Assembly: GCF_030348945.1 (NCBI RefSeq)
Contig: NZ_JAUCEN010000002.1
Coordinates: 496,001-560,000 of the forward strand
Reading direction: 5' to 3'
DNA: 64,000 bases
Source: Peribacillus sp. ACCC06369
GTDB lineage: Bacteria > Bacillota > Bacilli > Bacillales > DSM-1321
Shown piece after piece: positions 54,437 through 64,000 of the stretch (the stretch's first letter is position 1; each line of letters starts with the position of its first letter). The notes under the pieces are model-generated. The model was not told the DNA's origin. It did no database searches and was given only the letters and a program-made list of their open reading frames with translations. Both the position numbers and the translations under genes were made by a program.

Positions 54437-55855
54437 TTACAAACCCAAGGAAATATATTTAACTTCCAGGAATTCTTCGATGCCTTGGTGTCCGCCTTCA
54501 CGTCCAAGTCCGCTTTGCTTGAATCCGCCAAATGGAGCTTGTGGCACGGAAGGAAGCCCGTCGTTCAAGCCTACAATACCGAATTCAAGTGCCTCGGTGA
54601 ATTTGATGCCTTTGGTGATATTTTCAGTGAAGACGTAAGCTGCCAAACCAAAGATGGAGTCATTTGCCCTTTTGATTGCCTCTTCATCAGTCTTAAATGA
54701 GGTAATTGGAGCTAGTGGACCAAATGTTTCTTCCTTCATGCAGAGCATGCTGTCGTCAATGTTGGACAGTACGGTTGGTTCAAGAAAAAGGCCGCCGAGC
54801 GATTTTCCGCCAGCTTCGAGCTTAGCTCCGCTGCTAATTGCTTCATCAATTTGTTTTTGAACTTTATCCACTGCATCTTGATCTATAAGCGGACCGATAT
54901 CGACGCCATCTTCCATTCCGTTTCCTACTTTTAGTTCTTTGACCTTGGCTACGAGCTTTTCGATAAAGGCTTCTTGAATGGTTTCGTGGACATATATGCG
55001 ATTTGAGCAGACGCATGTTTGTCCAGCGTTACGGAATTTTGAACTGATGATGCCATCAACCGCTTTATTAAGGTCGGCATCTTCAAGAACGATTGCGGGT
55101 GCGTGACCTCCGAGTTCAAGAGAAATTTTCTTAACCGTGTCAGCTGAGCCCCTCATTAGGGTTTTACCGACTTCTGTAGAACCGGTGAACGTCAATTTAC
55201 GGACCCTTGTATCCTGAAGCCAAGTTTCACCGATTTCTGATGATTTTCCTGTCACGACATTGATGACTCCTTTCGGAATGCCAGCTTCTTCCGCTAATTC
55301 AGCCATTTTTAGCGCTGTTATGGGAGTCAGGTTTGCGGGTTTAATGACGACTGTACAGCCGACGGCAAGGGCTGGTGCCACTTTTCTAGTAATCATGGCT
55401 GCTGGAAAGTTCCAAGGCGTAATGACAGCTACAACTCCGACAGGCTGTTTAGTCACGAAAAGCCGCTTATTGGACACGGAAGCGGGAATCGTTTCTCCGT
55501 ACACCCGTTTTCCTTCTTCGGCAAACCAAGATAAAAAGCCATTTGCATATGTCATTTCACCAAGTGCCTCTTTAAAGGGCTTGCCTTGTTCTTCAGTCAT
55601 GATTTTGGCTAGTTCTTCTTTATTATCATCAATCAATCGATGCCATTTCCAAATTAGTTCAGCACGTTCGTAGACTGAGAGTGCTGCCCAATCCGTGAAG
55701 GCCTCATAAGCAGCATCTGCTGCCTTTGCTGCTTCAGTTGCACCGCCTTTAGGAACGGTTGCAACTATTTCATCCGTTGCCGGGTTTTTCACTTCAATTT
55801 TATCCAATCCATAATCCGACCACTCACCGTTAATAAATAATCCGTAATCTTTCAT
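54437..55855 (-). CDS. gabD: Succinate-semialdehyde dehydrogenase
   Basis: 472 residues from ATG 55855 (MKDYGLFINGEWSDYG), 8 bases after AGGAGG. Aldehyde dehydrogenase fold; catalytic Cys in GQTCVCSNR and Glu in LELGGHAP, with the second Cys of the CxC pair typical of GabD. Oxidises succinate semialdehyde to succinate with NAD(P)+. No gabT is adjacent. Downstream of dctP on the same strand, after a terminator; a 12-bp inverted repeat lies 44 bases upstream. Confidence 0.9.
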   Translation of the reverse strand: MKDYGLFINGEWSDYGLDKIEVKNPATDEIVATVPKGGATEAAKAADAAYEAFTDWAALSVYERAELIWKWHRLIDDNKEELAKIMTEEQGKPFKEALGEMTYANGFLSWFAEEGKRVYGETIPASVSNKRLFVTKQPVGVVAVITPWNFPAAMITRKVAPALAVGCTVVIKPANLTPITALKMAELAEEAGIPKGVINVVTGKSSEIGETWLQDTRVRKLTFTGSTEVGKTLMRGSADTVKKISLELGGHAPAIVLEDADLNKAVDGIISSKFRNAGQTCVCSNRIYVHETIQEAFIEKLVAKVKELKVGNGMEDGVDIGPLIDQDAVDKVQKQIDEAISSGAKLEAGGKSLGGLFLEPTVLSNIDDSMLCMKEETFGPLAPITSFKTDEEAIKRANDSIFGLAAYVFTENITKGIKFTEALEFGIVGLNDGLPSVPQAPFGGFKQSGLGREGGHQGIEEFLEVKYISLGL

Positions 55856-55898
55856 GATAAAACCTCCTAATTTGGTTAAATCCATCAAACTACTAAAC

Positions 55899-55931
55899 TT
55901 TATACTTTTACCTGTTACATAAAAGTATAAA
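55899..55931. promoter_or_regulatory. 12-bp inverted repeat upstream of gabD
   Basis: TTTATACTTTTA and TAAAAGTATAAA are perfect complements separated by nine bases. Lying in the promoter region of gabD, the pair looks like an operator. The core TATACTTTTA may also include the -10 box. Confidence 0.55.
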
Positions 55932-56020
55932 CACTTTTCGGTGATTCTGAAATTTATTTGACTGGCTATTTTTTGAAACCCGGAGATTCATTGAAAGATG
56001 AGGAGGGAAAAAATAAAAAA

Positions 56021-56043
56021 AGAGGTGCAAGTTGCACACCTCT
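56021..56043 (-). terminator. Terminator of dctP
   Basis: AGAGGTG and CACCTCT form a stem; on the minus strand a T run follows. Confidence 0.8.
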
Positions 56044-56058
56044 TCATTTAAGGTTCGA

Positions 56059-57327
56059 TTATTTTTCCGATGAGACGGCCACTTCACCCATATCACCCGA
56101 GATGGCTTGATTTGGATTGAATTCACCTTCGGATTTAGAAATGACCACTGTAGCAACACTGTTACCAATTAGATTAGTGATTGCACGTGCTTCAGACATG
56201 AAGCGGTCTACTCCCAGCAGTAGTGCCATTCCTTCAACTGGAATCATTGGGAAGGCAGCTAATGTGGCAGCAAGTGTAATGAAACCGGACCCCGTCACAC
56301 CGGCAGCGCCTTTGGATGTTAACATCAAGATCCCCAGAAGGGTCAATTCCTGCCAGATGCTTAGATCGACACCATAGGCTTGGGCAATGAAAATCGCTGC
56401 CATGGATAAGTAGATGGATGTGCCATCAAGGTTGAAAGAATAACCAGTTGGGACAACCAAACCGACTACCGATTTTGAGCAACCGTATTTTTCTAGTTTT
56501 TTCATTACGCTTGGTAGAGCGGATTCCGATGAAGATGTACCTAATACTAATAGGATTTCCTCTTTTATATAAGCGATGAATTTAAAAATATTAAAGCCGT
56601 AGATTTTTGCGATCGTACCAAGGACAAGGAAGATGAATAGAGCCATTGTGATATATACGCTACCCATCAATTGTCCTAACGAACTTAAAGAGCCAAGACC
56701 AAACTTACCGATTGTATAAGCCATTGCCCCAAATGCCGCCAATGGAGATACTTTCATGATCATGCCGACGATGCCGAAGAAAATATCGGCAATATGCTGA
56801 AAGAAAGAAACGACTGGCTGCACTTTCGGTCCTATTGCTGCCATTGATAATCCGAATAATACGGCAAAGAATAAAATGGGGAGTAAGTCTCCGCCAGCCA
56901 GTGCGGCAACGGCATTATCAGGAATGATATTCGAAATGAAGGCAACTGCGCCATGTTCCGTTTCGGAAGCGGCTGTTGTATATTGTGATACATCTCCGCC
57001 TTCGACTGAATCGATGTTAAAACCTTTACCAGGTCCCAACAGATTGACTACGATGATTCCGATTGCAAGTGCGAAAGTGGTAACGATTTCAAAATAGAGC
57101 AGGGCCTTTCCGCCGATGCGGCCAACCTTTTTCATATCGCCCATACCGCCAATTCCGATTACGACGGTTAAGAAGATAATTGGTGCAATGACCATTTTAA
57201 TCATTTTAATAAATAAATCTGCCAATATCTTCAGTTGTTCACCGAAAGCAGGGAAGAAGAAACCGACTGTTATACCCAGAATGATACCGATGATGACCTG
57301 AACTGTTAGATTTTTTAATATTTTCAA
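56059..57327 (-). CDS. dctP: Dicarboxylate/amino acid:cation symporter
   Basis: 422 residues, SDF family, eight helices plus two hairpins. The motifs SSSESALPS (hairpin 1) and [12 protein letters not shown] (helix 7) are intact. The absence of the arginine-type pattern of GltP and the start [14 protein letters not shown] favour the C4-dicarboxylate DctA/DctP type. GGAGAATGCCCC precedes the ATG on the minus strand. A cre-like site sits about 20 bases before the start, so CcpA repression is likely. Confidence 0.92.
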   Translation of the reverse strand: MKILKNLTVQVIIGIILGITVGFFFPAFGEQLKILADLFIKMIKMVIAPIIFLTVVIGIGGMGDMKKVGRIGGKALLYFEIVTTFALAIGIIVVNLLGPGKGFNIDSVEGGDVSQYTTAASETEHGAVAFISNIIPDNAVAALAGGDLLPILFFAVLFGLSMAAIGPKVQPVVSFFQHIADIFFGIVGMIMKVSPLAAFGAMAYTIGKFGLGSLSSLGQLMGSVYITMALFIFLVLGTIAKIYGFNIFKFIAYIKEEILLVLGTSSSESALPSVMKKLEKYGCSKSVVGLVVPTGYSFNLDGTSIYLSMAAIFIAQAYGVDLSIWQELTLLGILMLTSKGAAGVTGSGFITLAATLAAFPMIPVEGMALLLGVDRFMSEARAITNLIGNSVATVVISKSEGEFNPNQAISGDMGEVAVSSEK

Positions 57328-57348
57328 GGGGCATTCTCCTTTGTTATA

Positions 57349-57362
57349 TGATAGCGCTTTCT
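57349..57362 (-). promoter_or_regulatory. cre-like site before dctP
   Basis: TGATAGCGCTTTCT (plus strand) fits the cre consensus TGWAARCGYTWNCW with one mismatch. Confidence 0.65.
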
Positions 57363-57521
57363 TAACTTGATAATAGTGTAACAGAAGAAAGAATCAGAAT
57401 ATTCTTTTGGTGATATTGTTTTCTTTTTGTTCTTTTTGGTCTTTGAGAATTTCTAATAACTGAAGGGTGGAAGAGGAATCAAAAGTTACTACTATGATAT
57501 AGATAGACTGCTAAACTGCAA

Positions 57522-57548
57522 TAAAAAATACCGGCGGAGAGCCGGTAT
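57522..57548 (-). terminator. Terminator of ketopantoate reductase-like gene
   Basis: ATACCGGC and GCCGGTAT form a perfect 8-bp stem followed on the minus strand by TTTTTTATT. Confidence 0.92.
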
Positions 57549-57557
57549 TGGGGAAAA

Positions 57558-58469
57558 TCAATTTTCAAAGGGTTTTATGAGTGCATATAGGGTTCCGATC
57601 ACAGGAAGTTTCAAACCAACCCTGTCGGCAAGGCGCAGCGCACCGCCCTGTAAATGCTCCACTTCGAGGGTTAGTCCCTTCCGGCGGTCTTGGTGCATGG
57701 AAGAGGTGGATTCATCAGGTAAACCTGCCATGTTTTCCAACGCCTGAGCAATATTCTCCACAGTAATTCCGACGTCATAAGCATTTGCAAGCTCCTTCAT
57801 TTCAACAAGGACCTTTTCTAGCAATCCATTGGTTTCCGGGAATTTCCGTATCGTGCCGATAGGGAGGTTGGAGGCTGTTGTCACACCGGAAAAAGCGGTG
57901 ATGAACATATATTTGATCCACATCCTGATCAATATGTTCTCCGTTCTGCTTACCTTCATGATAGCTAATCCGGCCGCCTGTTCGAAATCATCACAAATCT
58001 TTTTTTGTGAAGGATGGAGCGGGCCATAAATTAAATCGTGATTATCATTGGAGTGAATGACATGACCTTTTTCATCAAGGGTGGCAATGATGAAGGCGCT
58101 TCCTCCCAATACGGCTTCATCGCCCAGTTCGTCCTGTAATATGGATACATGTTCCAATCCATTCAAAAGCGGGAGGACCTTTGCGCCCTTTTCAACAAGG
58201 ACCTTTAAATCTGTAAGGGTGCCTTGCAGATGCTGTCCTTTTACGGCGAGAATCACGAGGTCGACCTTTTCTATATCATTTACATTCTCTGTGATATGAA
58301 GTTCGTTAAATTGGTAGTTTCCATGTGGGCTGGTTATGCTGATCCCGTTTTCTTTCAATTGTTTGGCACGGTTTTTTCGGACAAGGTATTGAACATCCTG
58401 CCCGGCCTGTTGCAACCTGCCTCCAAAGTAGGAGCCGAGTGCCCCGGCCCCTATAATGACAATATTCAA
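57558..58469 (-). CDS. 2-dehydropantoate 2-reductase family protein
   Basis: 303 residues from TTG 58469, 8 bases after AGAGG; a GTG at 58478 is the alternative. Rossmann motif GAGALGSYFGGRL at about 7-19, then ApbA and ApbA_C domains. The Lys of KGQHL near 92 and the helical C-terminal KYMFITAFSGVT segment are consistent. NADPH-dependent reduction of ketopantoate (PanE) is the default call, but Bacillus carries several paralogues and no pan gene is adjacent. Confidence 0.88.
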   Translation of the reverse strand: MNIVIIGAGALGSYFGGRLQQAGQDVQYLVRKNRAKQLKENGISITSPHGNYQFNELHITENVNDIEKVDLVILAVKGQHLQGTLTDLKVLVEKGAKVLPLLNGLEHVSILQDELGDEAVLGGSAFIIATLDEKGHVIHSNDNHDLIYGPLHPSQKKICDDFEQAAGLAIMKVSRTENILIRMWIKYMFITAFSGVTTASNLPIGTIRKFPETNGLLEKVLVEMKELANAYDVGITVENIAQALENMAGLPDESTSSMHQDRRKGLTLEVEHLQGGALRLADRVGLKLPVIGTLYALIKPFEN

Positions 58470-58584
58470 AGTGCACACCTCTCTTTTGATTAAGATATAC
58501 TAATCATAACATTGGCGGAATTTTCAGTAAACGGTTATCGTTTTAAGTAAACTTGATGTTTAGGAGTGTGTAAGAATGGGGGAA

Positions 58585-58619
58585 AAACAAAAGACCAGCC
58601 TGAAAGGTTTCAGGCTGGT
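58585..58619 (-). terminator. Terminator of LysM-3D gene
   Basis: ACCAGCCTGAAA and TTTCAGGCTGGT form a perfect 12-bp stem; a T-rich run follows on the minus strand. Confidence 0.92.
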
Positions 58620-58631
58620 GCTTATTATTCA

Positions 58632-59189
58632 TTATTTATAGATTTTAACTTTAACGGTCTTTCTGCCCCAATTGGTAGCTTTTGAGTGTGAAGAGTAAAA
58701 GACGTCAATTTTATTCCCTTTGATTGCGCCGCCTTTATCTGCCGCAATGGCATCCCCGTATCCTTCTACATGAACTTTCGTTCCAAGTGGAATGACCTTA
58801 GGGTCGACTGAGATGGCTTTTACGTTAGGGTTTTTCTTTAAGTTAAGACCCGATGCTGTAATACCGCTGCAACCTTTGCAGTTCGCTGTGTAAGCTGTTG
58901 CCTTCACCGTGATCGTTTTATATTTTGATGATGATGATGATGTTTTAGCTTTAGGTTTAGCGGAGGTCGATGTTTTCTTGACCTTTAAAACTTGTTTTGG
59001 ATGGATGTTATCTTTTTTCAGGTTGTTCCAACTTTTGAGTTGATTGACTGTTATATTATGTTTATTGGCGATACCCCATAGTGTGTCGCCGCTTTTAACT
59101 TTGTATGTAGTAGTAGCAGCCGATGAAACTCCGGAAAAACTAAATACCAAAAAGAAAGCAGTGAATAGTGGAAGTAGTATTTTTTTCAA
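58632..59189 (-). CDS. LysM and 3D domain cell-wall protein (YocH-like)
   Basis: 185 residues. Signal peptide (about 1-24, cleaved after a VSSAA-type site), one LysM repeat (about 28-71, YKVKSGDTLWGIANKHN), a Ser/Lys linker and a C-terminal 3D domain (about 95-185). The three conserved Asp positions are visible in VDPKVIPLGT, DAIAADKGG and KIDVFYSS. The family includes YocH and other lytic-transglycosylase-like wall enzymes that act on peptidoglycan. The YocH type is often WalRK controlled; I do not see a clean WalR box. Confidence 0.92.
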   Translation of the reverse strand: MKKILLPLFTAFFLVFSFSGVSSAATTTYKVKSGDTLWGIANKHNITVNQLKSWNNLKKDNIHPKQVLKVKKTSTSAKPKAKTSSSSSKYKTITVKATAYTANCKGCSGITASGLNLKKNPNVKAISVDPKVIPLGTKVHVEGYGDAIAADKGGAIKGNKIDVFYSSHSKATNWGRKTVKVKIYK

Positions 59190-59541
59190 AATGAATAGTC
59201 TCCTTTGTTTTAAATCGTAGACTTAGAATAACAGGTCTATGTGACAATAATGTTTCGGTGGAATAGTAATTGTGTTACAAAATGGTTTCCTTTGAAAAAT
59301 AAATGTAATATAAACTAGGACAAAAGTACTTATCTGTTAAATGTAAATATATTATTTATTATGTCAGTATAAGCGTTTTATTGTTAAAAAGTGTTGATAC
59401 AATGGCATATTATGTTTATTGAGAAAGAATGTGGATATGTAATGCTTGGTTTCATAGTCCTGTATATTTTGTAAAAAAACAAACGCAATAATAGACAATT
59501 AAGCGCTGTATATTTTAGTAGGAGAGGATATTTAGAACATG
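59190..59541. other. Promoter region of LysM-3D gene
   Basis: About 350 AT-rich bases with no gene. It should hold the minus-strand promoter of the LysM-3D gene; only a half WalR-like motif, TGTAAC near 59275, was found. Confidence 0.45.
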
Positions 59542-59577
59542 AAAAAAGCCGGCATTTATGTAATGTCGGCTTTTTTC
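59542..59577 (-). terminator. Terminator of M20 peptidase gene
   Basis: AAAAAAGCCGGCATT and AATGTCGGCTTTTTT pair almost perfectly with T runs at both ends. Confidence 0.92.
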
Positions 59578-59587
59578 ATGAAATGGA

Positions 59588-60652
59588 TTAAGATAAAACA
59601 AATTCAGAAGCGAAATCGACTAGCATTTTTTGATATACTGCTACAGATTCAAGATTAACGCATTCCCTATCTCCATGCCAGTTCTCGCCTTTTGGTCCGA
59701 ATTCAATGGCTGGGATATCATATGCAGCAAAAAAGACGGTATCTGCGGAGCCATGTTGTCCAAAAATGACTGCATCCCGATTGGTGTTCTTTTCGATAAT
59801 CGGACGAAGCAATGTTATGAATGGGTCTGACTCTTCTGTTTTTACAGGTTTACTGTACATATTAAGGTGGATATTCTTTCCTGTCACACTTTCGATCTGT
59901 GCAATGATATCTTCCATTGTTTGTGTAGGGAGATAGCGGATATCAAGACTGAGCAAACAGGCATCCGGTACCTTATTATAGACATCCCCGCCTTTTATTT
60001 TTGCTAGGTTAAGTGAAGGGGAAGAGTAAAGGGGAGTATGATCCCGGGTGAAAGGAAGTTCCTTTATTTTTTGATAGAGATCATATGCCTTTTCAATTGC
60101 ATTCACCCCTTCCCATGGTCGGCTTCCGTGTGCGGATTTGCCGGATACTTCAATATCGAGGCGAAGGGCACCCTTTGCCTGAAGTCCGATTCCCAATTGC
60201 GTCGGTTCAGCACAGATTACAAAATCCCCTCTATAACCATGTTTCGCTAAATATCCAGAACAGTTCAACCCACCAGTTTCTTCATCTGATACAATCTGCA
60301 GCTGGATTTTCAAACCTAAGTCCTTATCCTTCAGTTCGTTAAATGCACACATCATCCCTGCAACCCCAGCTTTCATGTCGGCTGTCCCGCGTCCATATAA
60401 ATTTCCTTCATGAACCTCAGGGAAAAATTGATCCGGCGTCCCGCTGACAACATCGACATGGCCATTCCAAATGACGGTCTTATCTCCGCTGCCAATTTCG
60501 CTAACAAGCATTTTATAACCGTTATTAACGATCACATTCACGGTAAGTCCCTGATTTTTTAGCCAGTTCGCACAGTACTCAACTGCTTGGTTAGCTCCTT
60601 CTTTCGATGAACTTTCGATAGATACTAAATCTTTAAGTAACTCGATAAGCAA
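59588..60652 (-). CDS. M20 family deacylase (ArgE/DapE-like)
   Basis: 354 residues from TTG 60652, 8 bases after AGGAGG. M20 metallopeptidase fold: zinc ligands in NGHVDVVSG, GRGTADMKAG and SDEETGG, with the catalytic Glu pair in DEE; a dimerisation domain with HGSRPWEGVNAI lies in the middle (about 175-290). It could be an acetylornithine deacetylase, succinyl-diaminopimelate desuccinylase or peptidase. No pathway neighbours help to choose. Confidence 0.9.
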   Translation of the reverse strand: MLIELLKDLVSIESSSKEGANQAVEYCANWLKNQGLTVNVIVNNGYKMLVSEIGSGDKTVIWNGHVDVVSGTPDQFFPEVHEGNLYGRGTADMKAGVAGMMCAFNELKDKDLGLKIQLQIVSDEETGGLNCSGYLAKHGYRGDFVICAEPTQLGIGLQAKGALRLDIEVSGKSAHGSRPWEGVNAIEKAYDLYQKIKELPFTRDHTPLYSSPSLNLAKIKGGDVYNKVPDACLLSLDIRYLPTQTMEDIIAQIESVTGKNIHLNMYSKPVKTEESDPFITLLRPIIEKNTNRDAVIFGQHGSADTVFFAAYDIPAIEFGPKGENWHGDRECVNLESVAVYQKMLVDFASEFVLS

Positions 60653-60742
60653 AAAGAAAACCTCCTAAAAATATGCATACTATTATTATATATACCCTTT
60701 CTTAGTAAGGGTTAACTCAAAAATATTTTCCTGTTAAATAAC

Positions 60743-60769
60743 GTTTAGCCCTTTCATTCCCAGGGGTAT
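60743..60769 (+). promoter_or_regulatory. SigB-type promoter
   Basis: GTTTAG (60743-60748), 15 bases, GGGTAT (60764-60769) matches the SigB consensus GTTTAA-N12-15-GGGTAT. It lies about 45 bases before a general stress protein gene. Confidence 0.75.
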
Positions 60770-60815
60770 GTAAAGGGGGAGCGACAATTTACATTCTTTA
60801 AGGAGGATGATAGAT

Positions 60816-61322
60816 ATGGATAAGCGTATAATTGGTGTATATGAAACTGGAGAAGAAGCAATTAAGGCTGTTGAGTCATTACAGGCTCAAGGATATAATC
60901 GTGAAGATATTTCAGTGGTAGCTAAAGATAAAGAAGAATTAAAGTCAGTGAATGAAGAAACGGGTACAAAAGTTGAAGAGGGGCTTGCAGCTGGTGCAGC
61001 GACCGGAGGTATTTTGGGAGGTGCTGCCGGATTATTAGCAGGTGTAGGTGCGTTGGCAATTCCGGGAATCGGACCAGTACTGGCAGCTGGACCGCTTGCT
61101 GCAACATTAGCCGGGGCGGCTGTAGGTGCTGGTACAGGCGGATTGGCCGGTACCTTAATCGGTATGGGTATACCTGAAGAAGAGGCGAACCGTTATGAAG
61201 CGGATGTAAAGAGTGGCAAGCTGCTAGTGTTAGTCGATTCGAATGCGAGTAAATCCAATTCTTCTTACTCAGGAATTACTGAAACAGACGAAACGCTATC
61301 GAACAGTAGACGACTCCTATAA
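60816..61322 (+). CDS. General stress protein, YflT-type domain
   Basis: 168 residues from ATG 60816, 9 bases after AGGAGG. An N-terminal YflT-like domain (KRIIGVYETGEEAIKAVESLQAQGY...VVAKD, about 1-35) is followed by a glycine/alanine-rich amphipathic segment (about 52-120, GGILGGAAGLLAGVG) resembling glycine-zipper or membrane-inserting stretches, then EEEANRYEADVKSGKLLVLVD. The SigB-type promoter upstream fits a general stress role. Molecular function unknown. Confidence 0.9.
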   Translation: MDKRIIGVYETGEEAIKAVESLQAQGYNREDISVVAKDKEELKSVNEETGTKVEEGLAAGAATGGILGGAAGLLAGVGALAIPGIGPVLAAGPLAATLAGAAVGAGTGGLAGTLIGMGIPEEEANRYEADVKSGKLLVLVDSNASKSNSSYSGITETDETLSNSRRLL

Positions 61323-61335
61323 ATCGTAAGTTTAA

Positions 61336-61369
61336 AAAGGATGGATCCCTTAGGATCCGTCCTTTTTTT
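61336..61369. terminator. Bidirectional terminator
   Basis: AAAGGATGGATCC and GGATCCGTCCTTT form a long stem between convergent genes, with T runs for both. Confidence 0.92.
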
Positions 61370-61371
61370 GA

Positions 61372-63363
61372 TTAGAATGTGAATTTCCGTATTTCTTTGT
61401 GCATTTCCTGGGATAAGGCATCCAATTCACTAGCAAGGGCGTTTAATTGTTCCATGGAAGCATTCGTTTGTTCTACTGATGCAGATACTTCTTCTGTTCC
61501 TGCCGCAGTTTCCTGACTGATCGAGTTTAATTGTTCTGCGTTACTCGCCATCCGTGTGACCTCGGATACCATATCGTTCATCATCTTTTTCATTTCGTCA
61601 AAATTGCTGAATGTGTTCGCGATAATCGACGCAATGTGACTGAAGGCATTTTCCGTATCCGTTACAGAAGTATCCTGATGGTGGATTTTTTGATTGACTT
61701 GGTCAATCAAATGAACGGTATTGGTTGTGTCGCTTTGCATGGCTTGAATGATTTCAGAGATTTCTTTCAAGGAGTTTTCCGTCTGCGCGGCTAATTTCTT
61801 CACTTCATCGGCAACAACTGCAAACCCTTTTCCGTGCTCGCCAGCCCTGGCCGCTTCGATGGCAGCATTCAGGGCGAGTAAATTAGTCTGTCCGGCAATT
61901 CCGCTTATGGTCTTTACGATCGCACTAATATCTTTGGACCGTGCATCCAAAGATTTGACTGCTGTACTCATCTTACTGGATATCAGGGACGTTTCATTGA
62001 ATTGCTGTTTTAGGCCTTGCATTTGAGTTATTCCGTTTTCGGAAGCCTTGAACATATTTTCGGATTCCGTGGCCATTTTGCTCGTTTGCGCTTCAAGATC
62101 ATTGATTTTGTCAGCCAATAGCTTTACAGCGATTTCGTTATTCTGCCCGACTTCGATTTGGTCGATGGCACCGGCCGCTATTTGTTCTATCGTCATGGCC
62201 ACCTCGTTAGCTGCAGCTGAATTCTCATCTGCACTAGCCACTAACGTCATGGAGGAATCTGATACTTTATCGGAAAGGTTGTTGACCTGCCCTAGCATAT
62301 GGCTCATATTTCTGGTCATTAAGTTAGTGTCTTCTGCAAGCTGCCCAATCTCATCTTTCCTGGAAATGAAATTCTTGGATGTGAAATCGCCGTCAGCCAT
62401 TTTCCGTATGGATTCCTGCAGCTTTTTAATGGGAGTCGTTAAAGAACGGGTGATGAAGATTGCAGATAGTGCAGTCACAGTAAAGACAATCAACAGTGTG
62501 ATGATATTATCGAATATCATCGGGCTTGCACGGACGAGTACTTCATGTTCATCCATTAGCCCTGCTATTCTCCATCCCGTGTTTGGATTGGTAGCGTATC
62601 CGATGAGTCGGCTTTGCCCGTCATATTCCTCGATCATTGATCCGGATTCACTTTTCATTTTTTTGAAAATATTTTCCTTTGATATATCCTTTTGAATTTT
62701 TTTCTTGTCTGGATGCGTAACGAATGACCCGTTCTTATCCAGCAAAACCGTATAGCCTGTTTCGCCGAATTTCGTTTGATTAACCATCGTGACCAAAGTA
62801 TCGATCGAGATGTCGACACCGAGCACTCCTATTAATTCATTACCATCATATAAGGCTTTTGCTGCCGTAATGACAAGTTCATTCGTAGCCTGATCGGTAT
62901 AAGGTTCCGTCCAAATGGTCTTGTTTTTTTGTTTCAATGCGGATTGATACCAATCCCTTTGTCTTGGATCGTAGTTTGCCGGCAATTCAGTTTTTGGGAA
63001 TATAAATGCTTTTCCATCCTTCTCAGTGCCGAGATATATACCATTTATTTCCGAGTTGCTGGATTGCGTATAAGAAAATTCATCCATTATGGATTCGAGG
63101 TTCTTATCATAAGTACTCATGATAGGATATTTGCCGATCCTATCCAATTGATTTTCCGTTTTTTGAAAGAAGATTTCGAAAGAATCGTTCATTGACTTGA
63201 CTTGTTCTTCAGTCGTTCCGGTAAGTTCCTGGGTCGTCAAATCGATGCTATTTTTATAGCTCATGTAGGAGATGGCCATTCCGCTTATCATGATCAAAGC
63301 TAAAAAGGGAATCAATATTTGTTTTTTTAGCGAATTAAAATACCAGGCTGTCAGTCTTCTCAT
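61372..63363 (-). CDS. Methyl-accepting chemotaxis protein
   Basis: 663 residues. Helix 1 at about 12-32, an extracellular dCache_1 sensor (about 35-275, with [10 protein letters not shown] and [10 protein letters not shown] motifs typical of amino acid or small-ligand sensors), helix 2 at about 285-310, HAMP (about 310-362) and the MCP signalling domain. The hairpin tip [17 protein letters not shown] is intact. Resembles the B. subtilis McpA/McpB/TlpA group. No che genes are nearby; it is a single gene. Confidence 0.95.
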   Translation of the reverse strand: MRRLTAWYFNSLKKQILIPFLALIMISGMAISYMSYKNSIDLTTQELTGTTEEQVKSMNDSFEIFFQKTENQLDRIGKYPIMSTYDKNLESIMDEFSYTQSSNSEINGIYLGTEKDGKAFIFPKTELPANYDPRQRDWYQSALKQKNKTIWTEPYTDQATNELVITAAKALYDGNELIGVLGVDISIDTLVTMVNQTKFGETGYTVLLDKNGSFVTHPDKKKIQKDISKENIFKKMKSESGSMIEEYDGQSRLIGYATNPNTGWRIAGLMDEHEVLVRASPMIFDNIITLLIVFTVTALSAIFITRSLTTPIKKLQESIRKMADGDFTSKNFISRKDEIGQLAEDTNLMTRNMSHMLGQVNNLSDKVSDSSMTLVASADENSAAANEVAMTIEQIAAGAIDQIEVGQNNEIAVKLLADKINDLEAQTSKMATESENMFKASENGITQMQGLKQQFNETSLISSKMSTAVKSLDARSKDISAIVKTISGIAGQTNLLALNAAIEAARAGEHGKGFAVVADEVKKLAAQTENSLKEISEIIQAMQSDTTNTVHLIDQVNQKIHHQDTSVTDTENAFSHIASIIANTFSNFDEMKKMMNDMVSEVTRMASNAEQLNSISQETAAGTEEVSASVEQTNASMEQLNALASELDALSQEMHKEIRKFTF

Positions 63364-63549
63364 ATGGACAATCCCCCTTCTAATTAATTTTGGCTTCTAT
63401 TTGATATTTCGGTCTTCTTTCGCTTTTTTGAAGTGACAAGTTAGAAAATTCCAATATTAATTTTGTCGTGAAGTGCGAAGGTGGGAAGGGAGTGGAAAAG
63501 GATGAAAAAAAAAGCTGACTGCAATAGTCAACTCTCCAAACATTGAATC

Positions 63550-64000
63550 TTATTCGACTTGGATATTTTTTGTCCTGCCCGTATACCATGTGTAAAATTC
63601 GTCAGCATATTCAACGGATACATCTTGGAGCTTTGTATGGTGTACAGGCTTGGAGCGGTTGATCGTTTCAATTGAAGCAAGCCCGAAAAACTTTTGCAGC
63701 TTCGAACGTTCCACCTCAATTTGAATGACCTTGCTTCTTTTGGTAATGAATAGTGATGTTTCCAAACTTCCGGATTTAAACTGAATGAACTCATCATTTA
63801 ACAAGTAACGGCTATTATTGTAATCCATTATTCTCAATGTATAAATGAGAACGAGTAGGATAAGTGATATATACCATAGGGAGGGTTTGAAATAATAGAT
63901 TGCCACTGTTGTGAGAATCCAGAAAAAGCTTGGCCGCAGCATTCGGATTTTGAAGGCCTGCTTCGATAACGACTCCATTGACCGTTCCACTTTGTAAGCG
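63550..64000 (-). CDS. bPH_2 domain membrane protein, partial
   Basis: The frame is open through the window edge, so only the last 150 or so residues are seen. Two hydrophobic helices (PSFFWILTTVAIYYF and WYISLILLVLIYT) are followed by a bacterial PH (bPH_2/DUF304) domain with YLLNDEFIQFKSG and FGLASIETINRS. This matches the C-terminal unit of YdbT-type proteins, which carry several such domains. A GTG at 63990 could be a start, but a longer gene reaching beyond 64000 is more likely. YdbS/YdbT pairs are linked to resistance to a secreted amyloliquecidin-type bacteriocin in B. subtilis (family knowledge). Confidence 0.75.
   Translation of the reverse strand, partial: AYKVERSMESLSKQAFKIRMLRPSFFWILTTVAIYYFKPSLWYISLILLVLIYTLRIMDYNNSRYLLNDEFIQFKSGSLETSLFITKRSKVIQIEVERSKLQKFFGLASIETINRSKPVHHTKLQDVSVEYADEFYTWYTGRTKNIQVE

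Noticed and set aside
59270..59290. WalR box before the LysM-3D gene
   Set aside because: Only one TGTAAC half-site; the second half has two mismatches.

Overview
The window reads as a low-GC Gram-positive chromosome of the Bacillaceae, most likely Bacillus or Peribacillus. Supporting signs are aa3-type quinol oxidase genes (qoxABCD), SAM, preQ1 and T-box leaders, TnrA-, FapR-, CcpA- and SigB-type sites, yfmQ and yocH-like genes, strong AGGAGG ribosome sites, and frequent TTG/GTG starts. The genus is inference. I see no rRNA, tRNA, CRISPR array, prophage or intact insertion sequence.

1-11 kb: a YitT-family membrane protein, then a sugar catabolic cluster. The cluster has a lipoprotein binding protein and two MalF/MalG-type permeases but no ATPase, a LacI-family regulator, a ThuA-like protein, two Gfo/Idh/MocA oxidoreductases and a TIM-barrel isomerase. 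Three operator-like sites with the core CAAACGTTT flank the two transcription units. A 26-copy, 21-bp tandem array follows (10414-10962).

11-27 kb: rluF, a DMT transporter, an aldo/keto reductase, brnQ behind an isoleucine (ATC) T-box, a small basic protein, and a 913-residue TPR plus dynamin-like GTPase. Next is a SAM-riboswitch-controlled ribose-type ABC transporter, then a more AT-rich stretch with a divergent nitroreductase/HxlR pair, a fabH under a FapR-like operator, and a membrane-bound XRE regulator.

27-41 kb: a lipoprotein, HtrA protease, qoxABCD, yfmQ, a BA3454-type small stress protein, a DMT transporter, preQ1-riboswitch queF, an aspartate kinase and a nitroreductase.

41-64 kb: an unannotated, potentially structured RNA beside a Fur-like box, a heterodimeric ABC exporter pair, a truncated MerR gene, cstA with its YbdD-like partner, amt-glnK behind a TnrA-like site, a LytTR regulator next to an acetyl/succinyl-CoA transferase, an AI-2E-family permease, gabD, dctP with a cre-like site, a ketopantoate-reductase-like gene, a LysM-3D cell-wall protein, an M20 peptidase, a SigB-type stress protein, a chemoreceptor and the C-terminal end of a bPH_2 membrane protein. 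The 50-57 kb stretch groups genes for acetate, succinate and C4-dicarboxylate use.

The items most worth a second look are the minus-strand RNA candidate at about 41375-41510, the tandem array, the SAM-controlled ribose-type transporter (possibly for methylthioribose) and the ATPase-less ThuA/MocA sugar cluster.
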